From Darksidea phi (lineage: Eukaryota > Ascomycota > Dothideomycetes > Pleosporales > Lentitheciaceae), in assembly GCA_030770425.1 (NCBI GenBank), contig JASJFT010000057.1:54164-118163 (forward strand): a stretch of 64,000 nucleotides of DNA, written 5' to 3'. A program made the translations under genes and the position numbers. Below the pieces are notes generated by a model. It was not told where the DNA came from and did no database searches. It worked only from the letters and a program-made list of their open reading frames with translations. Below, one piece after another: positions 1-11,892 of this stretch; the first letter of the stretch is position 1, and the number at the start of each line of letters is the position of its first letter.

Positions 1-74
1 ACAAAAACCCGGGTTGGTTTTTTAACCCCCCCGGGGGTGTTTTTCTTTTTTTATTTTGATGGGTTTATTTGCCG

Positions 75-120
<46 letters not shown>
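1..120. other. low-complexity scaffold start
   Basis: Homopolymer-rich sequence with runs of C, G and T and a 37-base A run at 79-115. No ORF or telomeric repeat is present. It looks like low-quality or artefactual sequence at a contig edge. Confidence 0.6.
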
Positions 121-123
<3 letters not shown>

Positions 124-471
124 CCCTACCATGAGACATGAAGAAGAGTAGGGGTTGATATAGGTGAGGCGAAAACCGATGGTTCGGATGGAAGTGACAC
201 TACTGTCCAGCTAGTGCATCGTTCATAAGAACCAACTCGTTCAGCCCTCTCGTCTCAAAAGTCGAGACGAAACGTATTTGCACTCTTCCCGAGTGAGAAA
301 CATCCAATCAGGGAAGGTTAAAAGCGTCGTCAAGTTGGAAAATGAAACCTATATCAATCTTAGGAAACATAACAAGATCGTTCCTAAGTCGTCTGCCAGT
401 TTTCAAGTAGTGCCTAGCGACGTCGATAGATGAGCTTGACACGTCGCGGAGCAGATGTCGATGCGTACGTG

Positions 472-567
472 GATGCGGATGCGTATGTGGATGTGGATGC
501 GGATGCGTATGTGGATGTGGATGCGGATGCGTATGTGGATGTGGATGCGGATGCGTATGTGGATGTG
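472..567. repeat. 24-bp minisatellite
   Basis: Four tandem copies of a 24-bp unit, itself built from hexamers (GATGCG, GATGCG, TATGTG, GATGTG). Because 24 is divisible by 3, open frames run through it on both strands (Met/Arg/Trp repeats on plus, Ile/His/Arg repeats on minus). These frames are a by-product of the repeat and I do not call them genes. Confidence 0.85.
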
Positions 568-3500
568 GGGTTGTACACTAACCAACGGCCGGCGATTATG
601 GTTTAGGTACTGGGGGCTGCAAAATGAGGGACCTCGGAAGCTCCACACATGGAAGATTACCGCTTGCCTCCGTAACATATTCGAGGTAGGGGTGTAGTGT
701 CGTCCAAGCACCAGATAAAGGTAAAGAGCTACGAGTATCTCAGGATTTGACCGTCGAAAATTATCAAGGTATAAACGTCGGTCCTACCGATGCCTAGGGC
801 GGCGGCTAATGTAAGAGGTGTTGTTCGTGAATGGGGCCCTGGGTGTCCTATGACTGCGGCTACAAATAAAGTGGAGAGTTGGGTAAGATTTGTGGGTTTG
901 CTACGGTTAAGAGGGACCATTTGAGGGAAAGACGGCAGATGATGGAGTGCGAGGATTGAACGGAAGATGGCATGTGATGGACATTACGGAGACTGATGGT
1001 TTGGCCGTCGACGACTCAATATGATGTCTTTAGCCCTTCTAGAGCATTCCTATTACCTCCCTCTATTGTTTTATATATGGCCCGAACCCTCGTCGTTGTA
1101 GCTGTCATTTAAAGGCGTCAAATGGGCCCGGGATAGGATGGAACAAAATGCAGAGAATCAATATAGCAGCGACCTCCCGCTGAATAGATTGGTAAAGCTG
1201 CTCTATATAAATGAAGGAGAGAGTGACTACGGATGTAAGAGAATCCATATAAGGCATAAGTAAAACGAGAGAGAGATAGTACTCAGACAATGTGGCGGCA
1301 TCACCATTGATGTGATACTGTGTGGCTTGCAGCCTGTATCAGTGTACAATAGACCAGTATAGATCCGTGACATAGAAAGCGAAGCCACTCCTTTCAAAGG
1401 TGGAGAAGAAGGTTATCGCTGTGGTCATTAATAGCGCCTTAACGGGAATGCGTACTTTGGTGCCAGATTTGGGTTTTAGGAGCCTCAAGGTCCCTGGAAC
1501 GACCTCCTAGGCATATAAGCGTCCTAGGACGATCGTCCCAGGAAAATTGGTGTCCTAGGAAAGTCGTCCCGGGAAAATCGTCGTCCTAGGAAAATCACCG
1601 CCCCAGGATATCTACGATCGGGGCTTTAGTAGATCTGCCTTCTCATGCTCATATCATACTAAAATATGGACCCGTTTTAATCTCTATTCCTCTCTTTGAG
1701 CTACCTGATATACCCTTGGAAATCCGCAATTAAAATTAACTAGTGTAAAACGGCGCTTTTCTAAGCTCCACGGCAGGTATGGACGGGTATCTCAATCGAG
1801 CTGAGCGCATCTCTAAGGAGTATAGAGTCGATCTTCGAAAATTCGTAGAGCACACCCGCGCCACCAGTGGAGAGGAACTTAAAGTCACAAGCAATTGGCC
1901 ACTAATAATAGATTATCATCCTATATGTAGCTAGTACAACCTAAAGGTCAGTGTTAGTTAGCAGGGTAGCTATAGTCTGTATATCCCATAAGAGGGAGGG
2001 TTAAACCAAACCAGTTAAATAGTTTGAAAAAGTGCCATGAAATTACGTAAGGTGGTCTGTGACATGTAGTCCCGTGACAAAAGGTCCCAAATCTGGGTAG
2101 GGGGGGCAAAAAATGACCTGGCGATATAATTAGAAACATTGAAGATTGCAAAGGTATCTTGTCTCCGGGATCCCTGTAGCATAGCTCAGCCACTATCGCC
2201 AGTAGAATGACAGCTAGCGTTCCTGTACCTCTATGGTTAGCGCCGACGCTTGAGGACCTATTCTGGTTGTTTACAGCTCAAAATTTGATATTCAAGATGG
2301 AATACAATTATCATAGAGAATATGGCAAAAGCGAATCCCCGCGCACTACAACTACATGGTTTTTAAAGTATAGATGACCAAAAAGAACTGTATCCGACAG
2401 CCTACAATACTCATCTGGGCAAGGAATTAAGTCGTCTGGTTCAAACCACCTGAGATACTGCTTCTTGACATGTTCCTTCGCTTTCTAAGATCGGCAGAAG
2501 TCTTGAAATTGCCCTGTCTTACAAACACAGAAGATGCGTTGTTTGTTCGTGACCATAACACGGTTCCTTAACATCCTATTTCAAAACACCCTTAATTAGT
2601 GGAACAGGGTCCGCTTCAATATCCTTGCAGTATCTAGAAGGAGTTAGCTTTATGAGCTATATCCTAATCCGTGATATCCTTTACATCACCTATCTCTCTA
2701 GGATCTCATTTACATTGTGTTGGCAAAGCTAAGACAGGCAACCTTGCTACTCTGCAATGAGAGTAGTGTGGCACCGGAGAATACCCCGCCTTCTCCTATC
2801 GGCCCGTTATTCGTCAGCCGTCCACGCACACTCCTACGTACTCTCCACACTCATTATGTATATAGATTGAGTTCTTCACTCATTAAAACATCAATCAATT
2901 CAATCAATCCCTTGAAGACAATCTTTATGAGTACTTCATGCTGCTAAAACAACCTCAGCTTCCATGACATTGTTCGTCGTTGATGGTGAATGGTTGCTCT
3001 TCGCTATCCCTATCCTTCCGAGATCTCCGCGAAATCTTTAATAATGCTTAGCTGAAATTTGGGTTTAGGTCGCGGTTCCCGCCGCTAAATAGTCCGGTAT
3101 CTTGATTTAGTTGGTCTGCGCCGTTGAGCACGCATGCATCCGTACACTTCCTTGATTGCAGACGGTTACACGTATGCCAGCGGTCCAGGAGGAAGGTAGA
3201 GAGATGCTTGATGGCCAATAGGATAACATCAATTATAGATCAACAGGATAGATTGATAGTAGACTACATAGAACAGGCTACTAAATGTAATAAAGACGGT
3301 AGGTTCATGGAGGGCGAGCGAACGCGCGCGTCAGGCTTCCCTAAATGCAGATAAGGCAATACTCTAGTGAGGCGGGCATAGCAGAGGAAGTGTCGATTAT
3401 ATACCGACAGGATGGGTATGGGTCCATTTTTGGGCTCGTTCAGTTGTTGTGAATTTTAGAATCCAGGAAGCATGAAGCGAGGCAGCACGGGGCAGTGCGG

Positions 3501-3655
3501 GGAGAAAAGCTGACGGGGTTGTAGGGATTGGATTTGGCACTTTGGGTGCAAGTGACTCCAATAGCGGCGACAGAAAACCTCCAAAAAAGGAGTCAAAAGT
3601 CCCCGGACATAGATTTACTATCGTAATGTCGGTATAGTCACGCATAGACATGAAC
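568..3655. other. no recognisable gene
   Basis: Only short ORFs of 61-84 codons with no recognisable motif. The stretch contains the degenerate CCTAGGA repeat described separately. Sequence just before 3660 is not ketosynthase-like, so the PKS relic that begins there has lost its 5' part. Confidence 0.5.
1502..1608. repeat. degenerate CCTAGGA / CCCAGGA tandem array
   Basis: About seven near-regular copies of a short motif, CGTCCTAGGAAAAT or a variant, spaced roughly 13-18 bp apart. Each core (CCTAGG) is palindromic. The array is imperfect and no function is visible. Confidence 0.6.
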
Positions 3656-4108
3656 TGAGAACAAGGTGCAGTTCCCTACAAAAAGCACCCCTTGGCCGTC
3701 GAACAGTCTACGACGAGCGTCGGTCAACTCCTTTGGATTCGGGGGCTCAAATGCACATGCCGTGCTCGATGATGCTTGCAACTTTCTCAAGGCGTTTGGA
3801 TTACATGGCAAGCATCAGTCCGAGGATGCGTTCGGCCTTGCAAACAGCGGTCTGGGCACGCTTGCAAGGCTAAGCCCTCCTTCGACACCTTCGCTCGTCG
3901 CCATTGAGGACATGGACCTTCTTGGCACCCAGTCACATGCCAAAGTTATCCTGAATCTGCTGCCGAAACTGCTTACGTAGTCAAAATCCGACAAGAGGGC
4001 GTCACACAGACTGACGGGGGCTCTGGTTCAGTACTTTTCTGCTACTGGCGGGGGGGCCCGGCGCCGTCAGTGCTGCGGGATGTCGCATACACACTGGCAG
4101 CTCGGAGA

Positions 4109-4113
4109 AGTCA
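4109..4113. repeat. target site duplication, left copy (AGTCA)
   Basis: AGTCA directly precedes the left LTR and recurs at 9648-9652 directly after the right LTR. Removing the element and one copy rejoins the PKS coding sequence (LAARRSHLP...), which supports the call. One further base of frame is lost just downstream. Confidence 0.85.
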
Positions 4114-4369
4114 TATCACAGTGATTTCAGTGTGAATCACTGTAGTGCGCAGTCTCTGAAAGTGAAAGCTCTGATTTCTATGAGTTGAAAAAGACGGCAT
4201 TTTATGTACAGAAATGACCCCTAACTGTACCTCAACACCAACACTGCTGGACTGTGTTGGACACTATTAGATCACGAGATTCAGCAAATAGCCGCCAATA
4301 CTAGGCTAATCCTTGCGCCTAGCGAAATCTCTAATCGCGCTTAGTCCCTGAGCCGTCTACTCCGCGACA
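4114..4369 (-). repeat. copia LTR, left (3' LTR of element)
   Basis: 256 bp, starting TATCACAGTG and ending CCGCGACA on the plus strand. Read on minus it begins TGTCGCGGAG. It still has many CA/TG dinucleotides and is far less mutated than the interior or the inner half of the right LTR. Confidence 0.85.
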
Positions 4370-5431
4370 CACCCCCTTAGCTTGGAGGTGCTCGTAGCCC
4401 TTAAAGCTAACTTATTTAATTAGGCTTTTAATATCGACGAGGCCTAATTACCTTATAAACTATATATACTTTTACTTCGGGAGGATCTTAGTAAGTCCGT
4501 TAACGGGTATCTTAGCGGTAGGTAGCTATTATACGTTAAGGCGGCTATAGGTAACCTCCTATCGAATCTAGCTCTAATAGATATTAACGTATTTAAGCTT
4601 AGTATTAAGCTTTTCCTCTCGCTTTATAACGATACCAACTATTTACTAGTTATTATACTAAATAATAGGTATCTTATTAAGTTTAAGGTTAAGTCCTTTA
4701 AATAGTCTTAACTACTTAGCTATCTCTAAGCTAGTAAGGCTTAGGGCGAGTAGCTCTACTTTAGTTATACTCTTAGTAATAGTATATTACTAAGCTAATT
4801 TCTAATTAATAGTTAGGTTAAATAGTTAAAATAGGTAGCCCTAGCTACTCCGGCGAGTATAGATATCGTTAGTAAATACTACGTCTACTACTTCTAGGAA
4901 GTTACTAGTAGCTTTAGATTATTTAATTATTTCGCCGTTAGTTATATTATATTTAACTACTTTACTATATTATATAGCTATTCCTTATAGAGTATTATAC
5001 TTTATCTTATTAATATATTACTATACGCGCTTAATTAGAGCTATATACTACTATCCTAAATTTATAAGGTAACTCGCTAATAAACTATAAGAATAAGCTA
5101 AATTAGGTCGTATTTACTATACGAAATACGCGAGATAGTTAACTAGTCGTTAAAAATATTTTATACGCGTCTTATTAGGTTCCTTAATAAATAGCTTATA
5201 CTAATTTACTATAAGTAGTATTTCTATAGGATAAGAACCTAATTAGATATTAAATTCTCTAGTAACTTTATCGATATAGACGTCCTATACTAGTTAAATT
5301 AATTATTTCTCTATATCCCGTATAACTCGAATCCCTAGGTACTACTTTAGGTTACCTAGCTTCTTAATATTATAATAGTTTATAAGATCTATCTTAAAAC
5401 GTTCGTAAAGTCTAGTATTCTTAGAGTAATA

Positions 5432-5464
5432 GGTTATAACGATATCGTTAATATATACGAATAG
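5432..5464 (-). other. reverse transcriptase active-site remnant (YVDD to YIND)
   Basis: On the minus strand the codons give LFVYINDIVIT. In copia-type RT (RVT_2) the expected string is LFVYVDDIVI. The changes are GTN-to-ATT and GAC-to-AAC, both transitions of the RIP type. The second catalytic-box residue is lost. Confidence 0.75.
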
Positions 5465-8400
5465 AATTAACTAGTTATTAATATATATATAAGGAAATTT
5501 TTTTACTCCTTATATACTAAGCTAATTTAAAATCTTCTTAAATTTATTATACTATAATAGTAGTACCTCTTTAAGTCTATAGAGGGCGCGTAGTACCTCT
5601 AAGATCTTACTATTATACTTAAAGCTATCTAGTATCCTTATATACGTATATTTCTTAAGCTTTATATTAAGAAAGATTATTAGGATATTATATTACTTTA
5701 ACTCTAGGTTAAACTAATTAGTAATTATAAGTAGAGTACGAAATAAGCGAGTAGCTAGTATAACGGCGTAGATATTACCGTATAGTTATTATAAGTTACC
5801 TTAAATTATAATCCGGGCCTTAAATTTTAAGAGATAGTTATTTATATTAATTTTATAGATAAATATCTATATTAGTAGTAGTACCTTTACGTTAGTATTA
5901 ATAGCTCGAAGTAAGGTCTTTATAAAGTATCCTTTTATCTATATTAAATAATATTCTATATTAATAGTAGCTCGAAACTAATTACTATATAGATAACTAC
6001 TTAGCTACTAAAAGTTCTTTAGAGGCTCGGGTAACTATAACTAGTAAACCTTATATTCTAGGTTCTACCTTACCGTTATAATAAAGCTATATAGATAGTT
6101 ATATATAGCGTTATCGTCGTTTATATAGAATAGTAGATATACTTAATAATATAGATTACTTAAGTAAGTTAATCGCGCTAAGCGTCCTTTAGATATAATA
6201 TTAAACTTATTTAAATCGAGATTTCGTCTTCTTAAAGTATTATTTCTAGTTCGATTAGGGTTATACCTAGGTATCTCTATTATACTAAGTTCTTATAATA
6301 GGTTTATTAGTTAATTTTGTTATATTAAAGCGTTATTTAACGGCGTTATAATATTATTTAAAGAATTTTTAGGATTCTCTTTCTAATTAGAACTAGCGCG
6401 GGCTAAAGGTATTAGTAAAAGTAGTCCTTTATAGAACTTAGTATCCTTCTTAATAACCTTATTTTACTACGTCTAGTCGTCTTACTATCTCTTACCCCCT
6501 ATCTACGTATTAGTCGGAGAAGTAAATATAGTCGTTTTACTTATTATTAGTTAACGTAGTATTAGTAGATTATTAATACTAATTTCTTTAGAATATTAAA
6601 TATTAGGTATATCGAGTAGCTCGACGATTTCCTTAATAACTAACTCTCTAGTATAGCCTTCTAGGTTCTTAAAGAAGCTATCTAAGTTAAATATAATATT
6701 ACGAGTTTAAATTACCTAGTCCTTTATTAGTAACTAGATATAATAGATATTTATCGAATTATAACTAATAAGATAACCTATTAACGTCTTACTCTTAAGC
6801 TTATTAGCTTTCTTAAGCTATCTATTTAGTATATAAGCTTTATAGCTAATAGGATATATATAAGTAACTTAAGGCTTCTTACCCTAAATAAGCTCGTATA
6901 ACGTTTTCTATTTTAGCTTCTCTAACGGCGTCCTATTAAGGATATACGCTACTATTTAAAATAGTTTATTTAATAGTAATTTAGATAGGTTAGTCTAAAG
7001 TTATAATACTCTTATATATATAACTAACGTTACTCTAGTACGTTTAGTACCCCCGTTCTATTCGTCTATATAGGGCGCTCGCTTCTTATATATAATATCT
7101 AGATTATCGTAGACCTATTTAAATAGGTTAAATAAGATATTAAATTCTTACTCGTTATTAGTTTATATTTTAATAACGTTATATTCGAATTAATACTATA
7201 TCTTACGTAGAGTCCGTATAACCTAGCGATTAATAATAGGTTTTAAATAATTAGAAAACGTTTCTACTTTATACTACTTAATATATTAATTAATACTATA
7301 GCCTCTATATTTATCTCTATTAAGATACTCTTCTCCTATTAGTAGGAGCTAAACGATATCTAATAATATACGTTTAAACGACTACGTTATATAGTCTTTT
7401 TATTAATAATATAAGATTTACTTTATAAGCTTTATTTTAATATATACCTTATATAGCTTTTAATTATTAGTTCTATTAACGACGATTCTATAGACGGCGT
7501 CCGTTAGGTAAGCTATTATTCTTTAGCTAGGGTATCCCTATATTAGGTAAGTAACTTAATTACTAACCTATTATATAGGCTTTAGGGTATATAATTTCTA
7601 ATAACTAGTTATAAATAATAATAATAGCTTAATATATGACCTTCGTATAACGTTAGTATCGACTAGCTAGTAGCTATTTAAATACTTAAGTAGAGTAAGT
7701 ATATTATTCTAGTCCTTATAATATAATATATCGCGTTTTAAGTCGAAATAAATATTAATAGTATAATACCTTCTTAGTCCTATTACGCTAATAATAAAGC
7801 TAGGAACTAGGGTAACGTACGTTAATTAGATCTCTATTATACTATTATAAGAAGTACGGATTTTAAGTATTATTAAGCCCTAAGTTTTAACTTTTATAGC
7901 TCTAGTACTAGTACTAATATATTTATAAGCTATAATATTATACTCTCGTTTTTAGCTAATCTATAGGTTCGAGTTAACGACGTACGTATTTAAACCTAGA
8001 TTTAATATCTAGTAATTATAAAGATACTTATTTCGTATAGCGTCTTAATCTCTAATAAGTACTACTAGGTTATCTATTAATATAGCTATATTATCGATTA
8101 TATAGACTATATAAGTCGAGGGTTCTAATAAGTAAGCCCTATTATTAAAGCTAAATAGTATTATAGAAGTAGACTAAGCTATCTTCTATTTAATATAGTC
8201 TATCGAACGCTTAATAGTCTCGTTAATACGAGCTTTAAGTATTAGATTAGCCTCTAGGGCTTTATCGACTTAGCGTCTAACCTTAATACTTATAGTATAG
8301 TTCTTAGGACGTTTCTTTACTAAAGGATTAAGTATAAAGTAGTTAACCTACTAGTATACTCGTTTATAGAGATATATCTTTAGGGTCCTATTATTTCCCT

Positions 8401-9391
8401 TTTCCTAGTTATCGTTATTATTATTACTAGAGCTATTACCGTTATCTATATTAGTAATAGTAAGTTAAATAATAGCTATAGTATTATATCTAGTTATTAT
8501 AACTAGTTTAACTACCTTTAGAAACGACTTGAACTTAGTAATATAGTATTATAACGACTATACTTCTACTTTATTATATTAAGCCTTTAGAATATCTTAG
8601 AGAGCTAAGGTATTATATTTAGTATTAAACGCGTAGTATACTTTTATAAAGTCCTTCTACGCGTAAGACGTTTCGACGTTAAGAAGGCTAATAGCCTTAT
8701 ACTCGTTCGTAATCTTAATCTAGTTATATAGCTAGTCGACTAGCTTCTTATTATATAAGGGCGTCTATAGTTACCTATATTTAGCTCTAAGTTCCTAACG
8801 TTATAAGGTATTTATAGGCGTAATATACCTCTTTAGTACCTTAAGTTAATTCTATAGGTCTTCCTTATTCTATATTAAATATAGGTTTATTACTACGATT
8901 ATTTTACTAATCTCTAAGTTAATTATCCTTAGGCCTTTCTCTAGTTATTTATAGTCCTTCTTCTCTTCTTAATATTAGGTAAGCTTAACTCTATATAATA
9001 TTCGATTATCGGATAATAGCTAAGCTATACTAATAACGTCGGCTTTATATACCGTAAGTAAGAGTTTTATTAACTCCTTAATATCTAGTACTATTTTAAG
9101 GTTAGGGTCGTAGTATTTTTAAACTTTATATTATTCGGCCTTATCTTTAAGGACGAATAGCTATTTATACTAGTCGCTTTAAGTTTTAAGGACGATAGTA
9201 ACGCGCGTTACTACAGGATCTTCTTTAGTATTTATTATTAATAATAATAGCTCTCTAAGCGCCGAGGAGTTTCTAACGACGACGAGGGTAATAGTAAGAG
9301 CGTTAGCTCTCTATACGTTAATTAATATTAACGACGAGGGCGATAAGTTATTATTATTTAAGAGTAATTAGTTATAACCTAGGCTTATAAC

Positions 9392-9647
9392 TATTATAGT
9401 AATTTTAGTATAAATTACTATAGTACGCAGTCTCTAAAAGTAAAAGCTCTAATTTCTATAAGTTAAAAAAGACGGTATTTTATGTACAGAAATAACCCCT
9501 AACTATGCCTTAACACCAATACTACTGGACTGTGTTGGACACTGTTGGATCACGAGATTCAGCAAATAGCCGCCAATACTAGGCTAATCCTTGCGCCTAG
9601 CGAAATCTCTGATCGCGCTTAGTCCCTGAGCCGTCTGCTCCGCGACA
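9392..9647 (-). repeat. copia LTR, right (5' LTR of element)
   Basis: Same 256-bp length as the left LTR. The inner part (9392 to about 9530) carries many C-to-T and G-to-A changes relative to the left LTR, whereas the outer about 110 bp are nearly identical to it. The RIP boundary therefore lies inside this LTR. Confidence 0.85.
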
Positions 9648-9652
9648 AGTCA
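9648..9652. repeat. target site duplication, right copy (AGTCA)
   Basis: Follows the right LTR end CGCGACA. It matches 4109-4113. Confidence 0.85.
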
Positions 9653-11683
9653 CCTACCTTCGAGATGTTTGCGATTGTAGATTCAGCTAAGGCGTTGGCA
9701 AAGATGGCCTCGCCGCCTGTCCGCGAACAACGCTCGCGCGATCTGTGCTTCGTGTTTATGGGCCAGGGTTCGCAGTATAGCCAGATGGGGCTGCAGCTGT
9801 TGAGCTATCCCGGCTTCAGGGACAGCATAGAAAAGGCAAACACATATCTTCGGAAGCTTGGCTGCGAGTGGAGTGTCTTCGATAAGTGCTCTTCGTCCTA
9901 TCCACCAGGGAATTTATAGTCCTAAACAAGGCATAGACGAGCTTGCACGGAGCTCCAGCTGCAGCAGACTTGATGAGCCCGAGTACAGCAACCCATCTGC
10001 ACGGTGCTTCAAATCGCACTTGTTGACCTCCTCGCGAGCTTCGGCATCACGCCTCGCATGGTCGTTGGCCATTCTTCTGGAGAGCTTGCTGCAGCGTGAG
10101 TCGATCGAACTACCAACGCAACACCCTGCTCATGATCACAGATACGCATGTGGCTCCCTTGTAGCGATATCTGCTTGGAAAGTAGCGTATTTCCGAGGCA
10201 AGGTGGCGGCAAGGCTCACTTCATCTCCCGTCCGAGGTGTGATGATGGCGGCGGCCTTGTCCGAAGCTCAGGCGTGCAAATACATTTACCGCTACCGCCA
10301 CGAGAACCCAATGTCTCGCATTGTAGTTGCATGTAACAATAGTCCCACAAGCGTCATATTAGCCGGCGACGAGACGGCCACCGACGCGCTCAAGACGTAA
10401 CTGGACGAGGGCGGCATCTTCGCCCGGAAGCTCCGTGTCTCGTTGGCTTATTATTCTCCCTATATGGAGACGGTGTCCGAGGCATATCGAACACTACTAG
10501 AGGTACTCGAAAGCGGTGAGCACAGCGACGCCCCAACGATGGTGTCTTCCGTGACCGGCTCGCTATGGCCCGCGACCAGGCAACCGATCCTAGCTATTGG
10601 ATCAGCAACATAGAACCTATAGTGCGCTTTTCGGAGGCAATCAGCAAAATTATAGCGCTGTAGTGAGACGTGCAGTGCAGTAGCCACGATCCGAATCGCA
10701 CGCTGAAGCCGCTCGACTTTGTAGAGATCGGCGGGCCACCCGGAGATATAATCAAGTCTTCGGGGCTTATAAAGTCGTTCCGGTATAATACCATCTTAGA
10801 TCGAAGAGTCGATGCTACACATTCGTTGCTAAGCGTAGTCGGCCGCCTGTACTGTCTTGGATACCCGGTCGACCTTTTGACTACAAATACGGTCGCCGAT
10901 GTCACCTGCACGTCCTTGAAGATGCTGACAGACTTGCCCGCCTATCCCTTTGATTACTCGACTGTGTACTGGCACAAGAGCCAGAGCTACTAGCCGCTTG
11001 CTCAGCGGAAGGTCGTCCGATTGGATTTGCTGGGAACGCCGTTGTTCGTAGATGGTCCGCCGCAAATGGCACGTCGATGGCGCAAGTTTACCAAGGCATC
11101 CGAAACGCCATGGATGCTTGACCACACAGTAGGTGATTTCCTGGTCCCTAGCCTTGTTTCAACGTACTGATATGCCCAAGGTGAATGGTAGCACAATCTA
11201 TCCTGCCACGGGCATGATATGTACTGCGATTGAAGCAACAAAGCAGGTGCCTGACCCAGCGAAATCTATCCGAGGATTTCGCTTGACCGACGTTGAGTTT
11301 TTGAGGCCTCTTCCTGTGCCTAAAGAGGGCGAGGAAGGCATCGAGTCCCAGTTCGAGCTGTTGACGACGCTCATGGCGGAGGAGGAGGTGGACTCCGCTC
11401 GATTCGTGCTGTGCAGCGTGCAAGACGGCTCGTGGGTAGAGAATTGCCGCGGAAACATCCACACAGAGTACGTCACAGAGCGAAGAGAAGGCACGCCTTT
11501 TCCGCGACAAGATATGGCGTCCTCGTCCTGCACCCGAAGCATCAGTCCTTCCTCGCTGTACGGGCTCCTAGACACTATTGGCCAGGCTTTCGGAGAAACG
11601 TTCCGCAGTCTAACCAATGTCGCAACCGGCTCGCAGCACGACGCTCGTGCCACTGTGAAAGCGTATCCGTATACGGCGAGCGA

Positions 11684-11781
11684 GAATGCTGGATAGGTAC
11701 GGGGGAACGGAGTTAAGAAGTAAATGAAGACCGGCTACACAAGGTTACGGCTGTGCCTTCCAACCGTGCCGCATGTAGACC
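11684..11781 (+). repeat. 98-bp dispersed repeat, copy A
   Basis: Identical in length to 26303-26400 and matching at 94 of 98 positions by eye; all four differences are transitions. It starts GAATGCTGGATAGGTACGGG and contributes the stop that ends PKS relic 1. No terminal inverted repeat is visible. Identity unknown. Confidence 0.8.
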
Positions 11782-11892
11782 ATTCCCCCCATCACATATA
11801 CTGCCCAACGCTCGCGTCGACCCATCGAACATCCACACTCACCTACACCCGCCCCAATTTCTTTGGATCTCGGGACTTCGCATATCTTCGCA

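Larger units (their letters stand above)
4114..9647 (-). mobile_element. Ty1/copia LTR retrotransposon, RIP-destroyed
   Basis: A 5,534-bp element between 256-bp LTRs (4114-4369 and 9392-9647) and a 5-bp duplication. Orientation is minus. A purine-rich tract (AAGGGGGTG on minus) abuts the left LTR, as expected for the 3' LTR. A reverse-transcriptase YVDD-box remnant reads LFVYINDIVIT on the minus strand at 5432-5464; YVDD became YIND by G-to-A and C-to-T changes. No open frame survives. The interior has almost no CA or TG dinucleotides but keeps CG, the footprint of saturating RIP at CpA. Gag and integrase cannot be delimited. The copia assignment rests on the RT motif. Confidence 0.85.
3660..11698 (+). 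pseudogene. HR-PKS relic 1 (KS tail - AT - DH), split by a retrotransposon
   Basis: Remnant of a highly reducing type I polyketide synthase. At 3666-3760 the end of the KS domain is clear ([20 protein letters not shown]); everything upstream, including the active-site Cys, is missing. Linker follows to 4108, then the copia insertion. The AT resumes after 9652 with FVFMGQGSQYSQMG. It changes frame several times, includes the nucleophile motif GHSSGEL (about 10070-10095), a 46-bp GT-AG intron at 10096-10141, and an in-frame TAA near 10398. The His expected in the AYHSP motif is Tyr (AYYSP, about 10452-10454). The DH start (PAYPFDYSTVYW) lies near 10940. A 52-bp intron at 11129-11180 joins DH to NGSTIYPATGM. 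DH ends at a stop in the 98-bp repeat; MT, ER, KR and ACP are absent. The gene is not functional. Confidence 0.9.

Noticed and set aside
472..567. CRISPR-like array
   Set aside because: Direct repeats have no unique spacers, and the organism is a fungus; the same applies to the 12-bp and 23-bp arrays.
403..711. ORFs of 80 and 102 codons on both strands over the minisatellite
   Set aside because: They exist only because the 24-bp unit lacks stops; no start context, motif or splice signal.
4370..9400. AT-rich block as a centromere or as a gene desert
   Set aside because: Bounded by paired LTRs and a target duplication, and contains an RT motif, so it is a RIP-mutated copia element.
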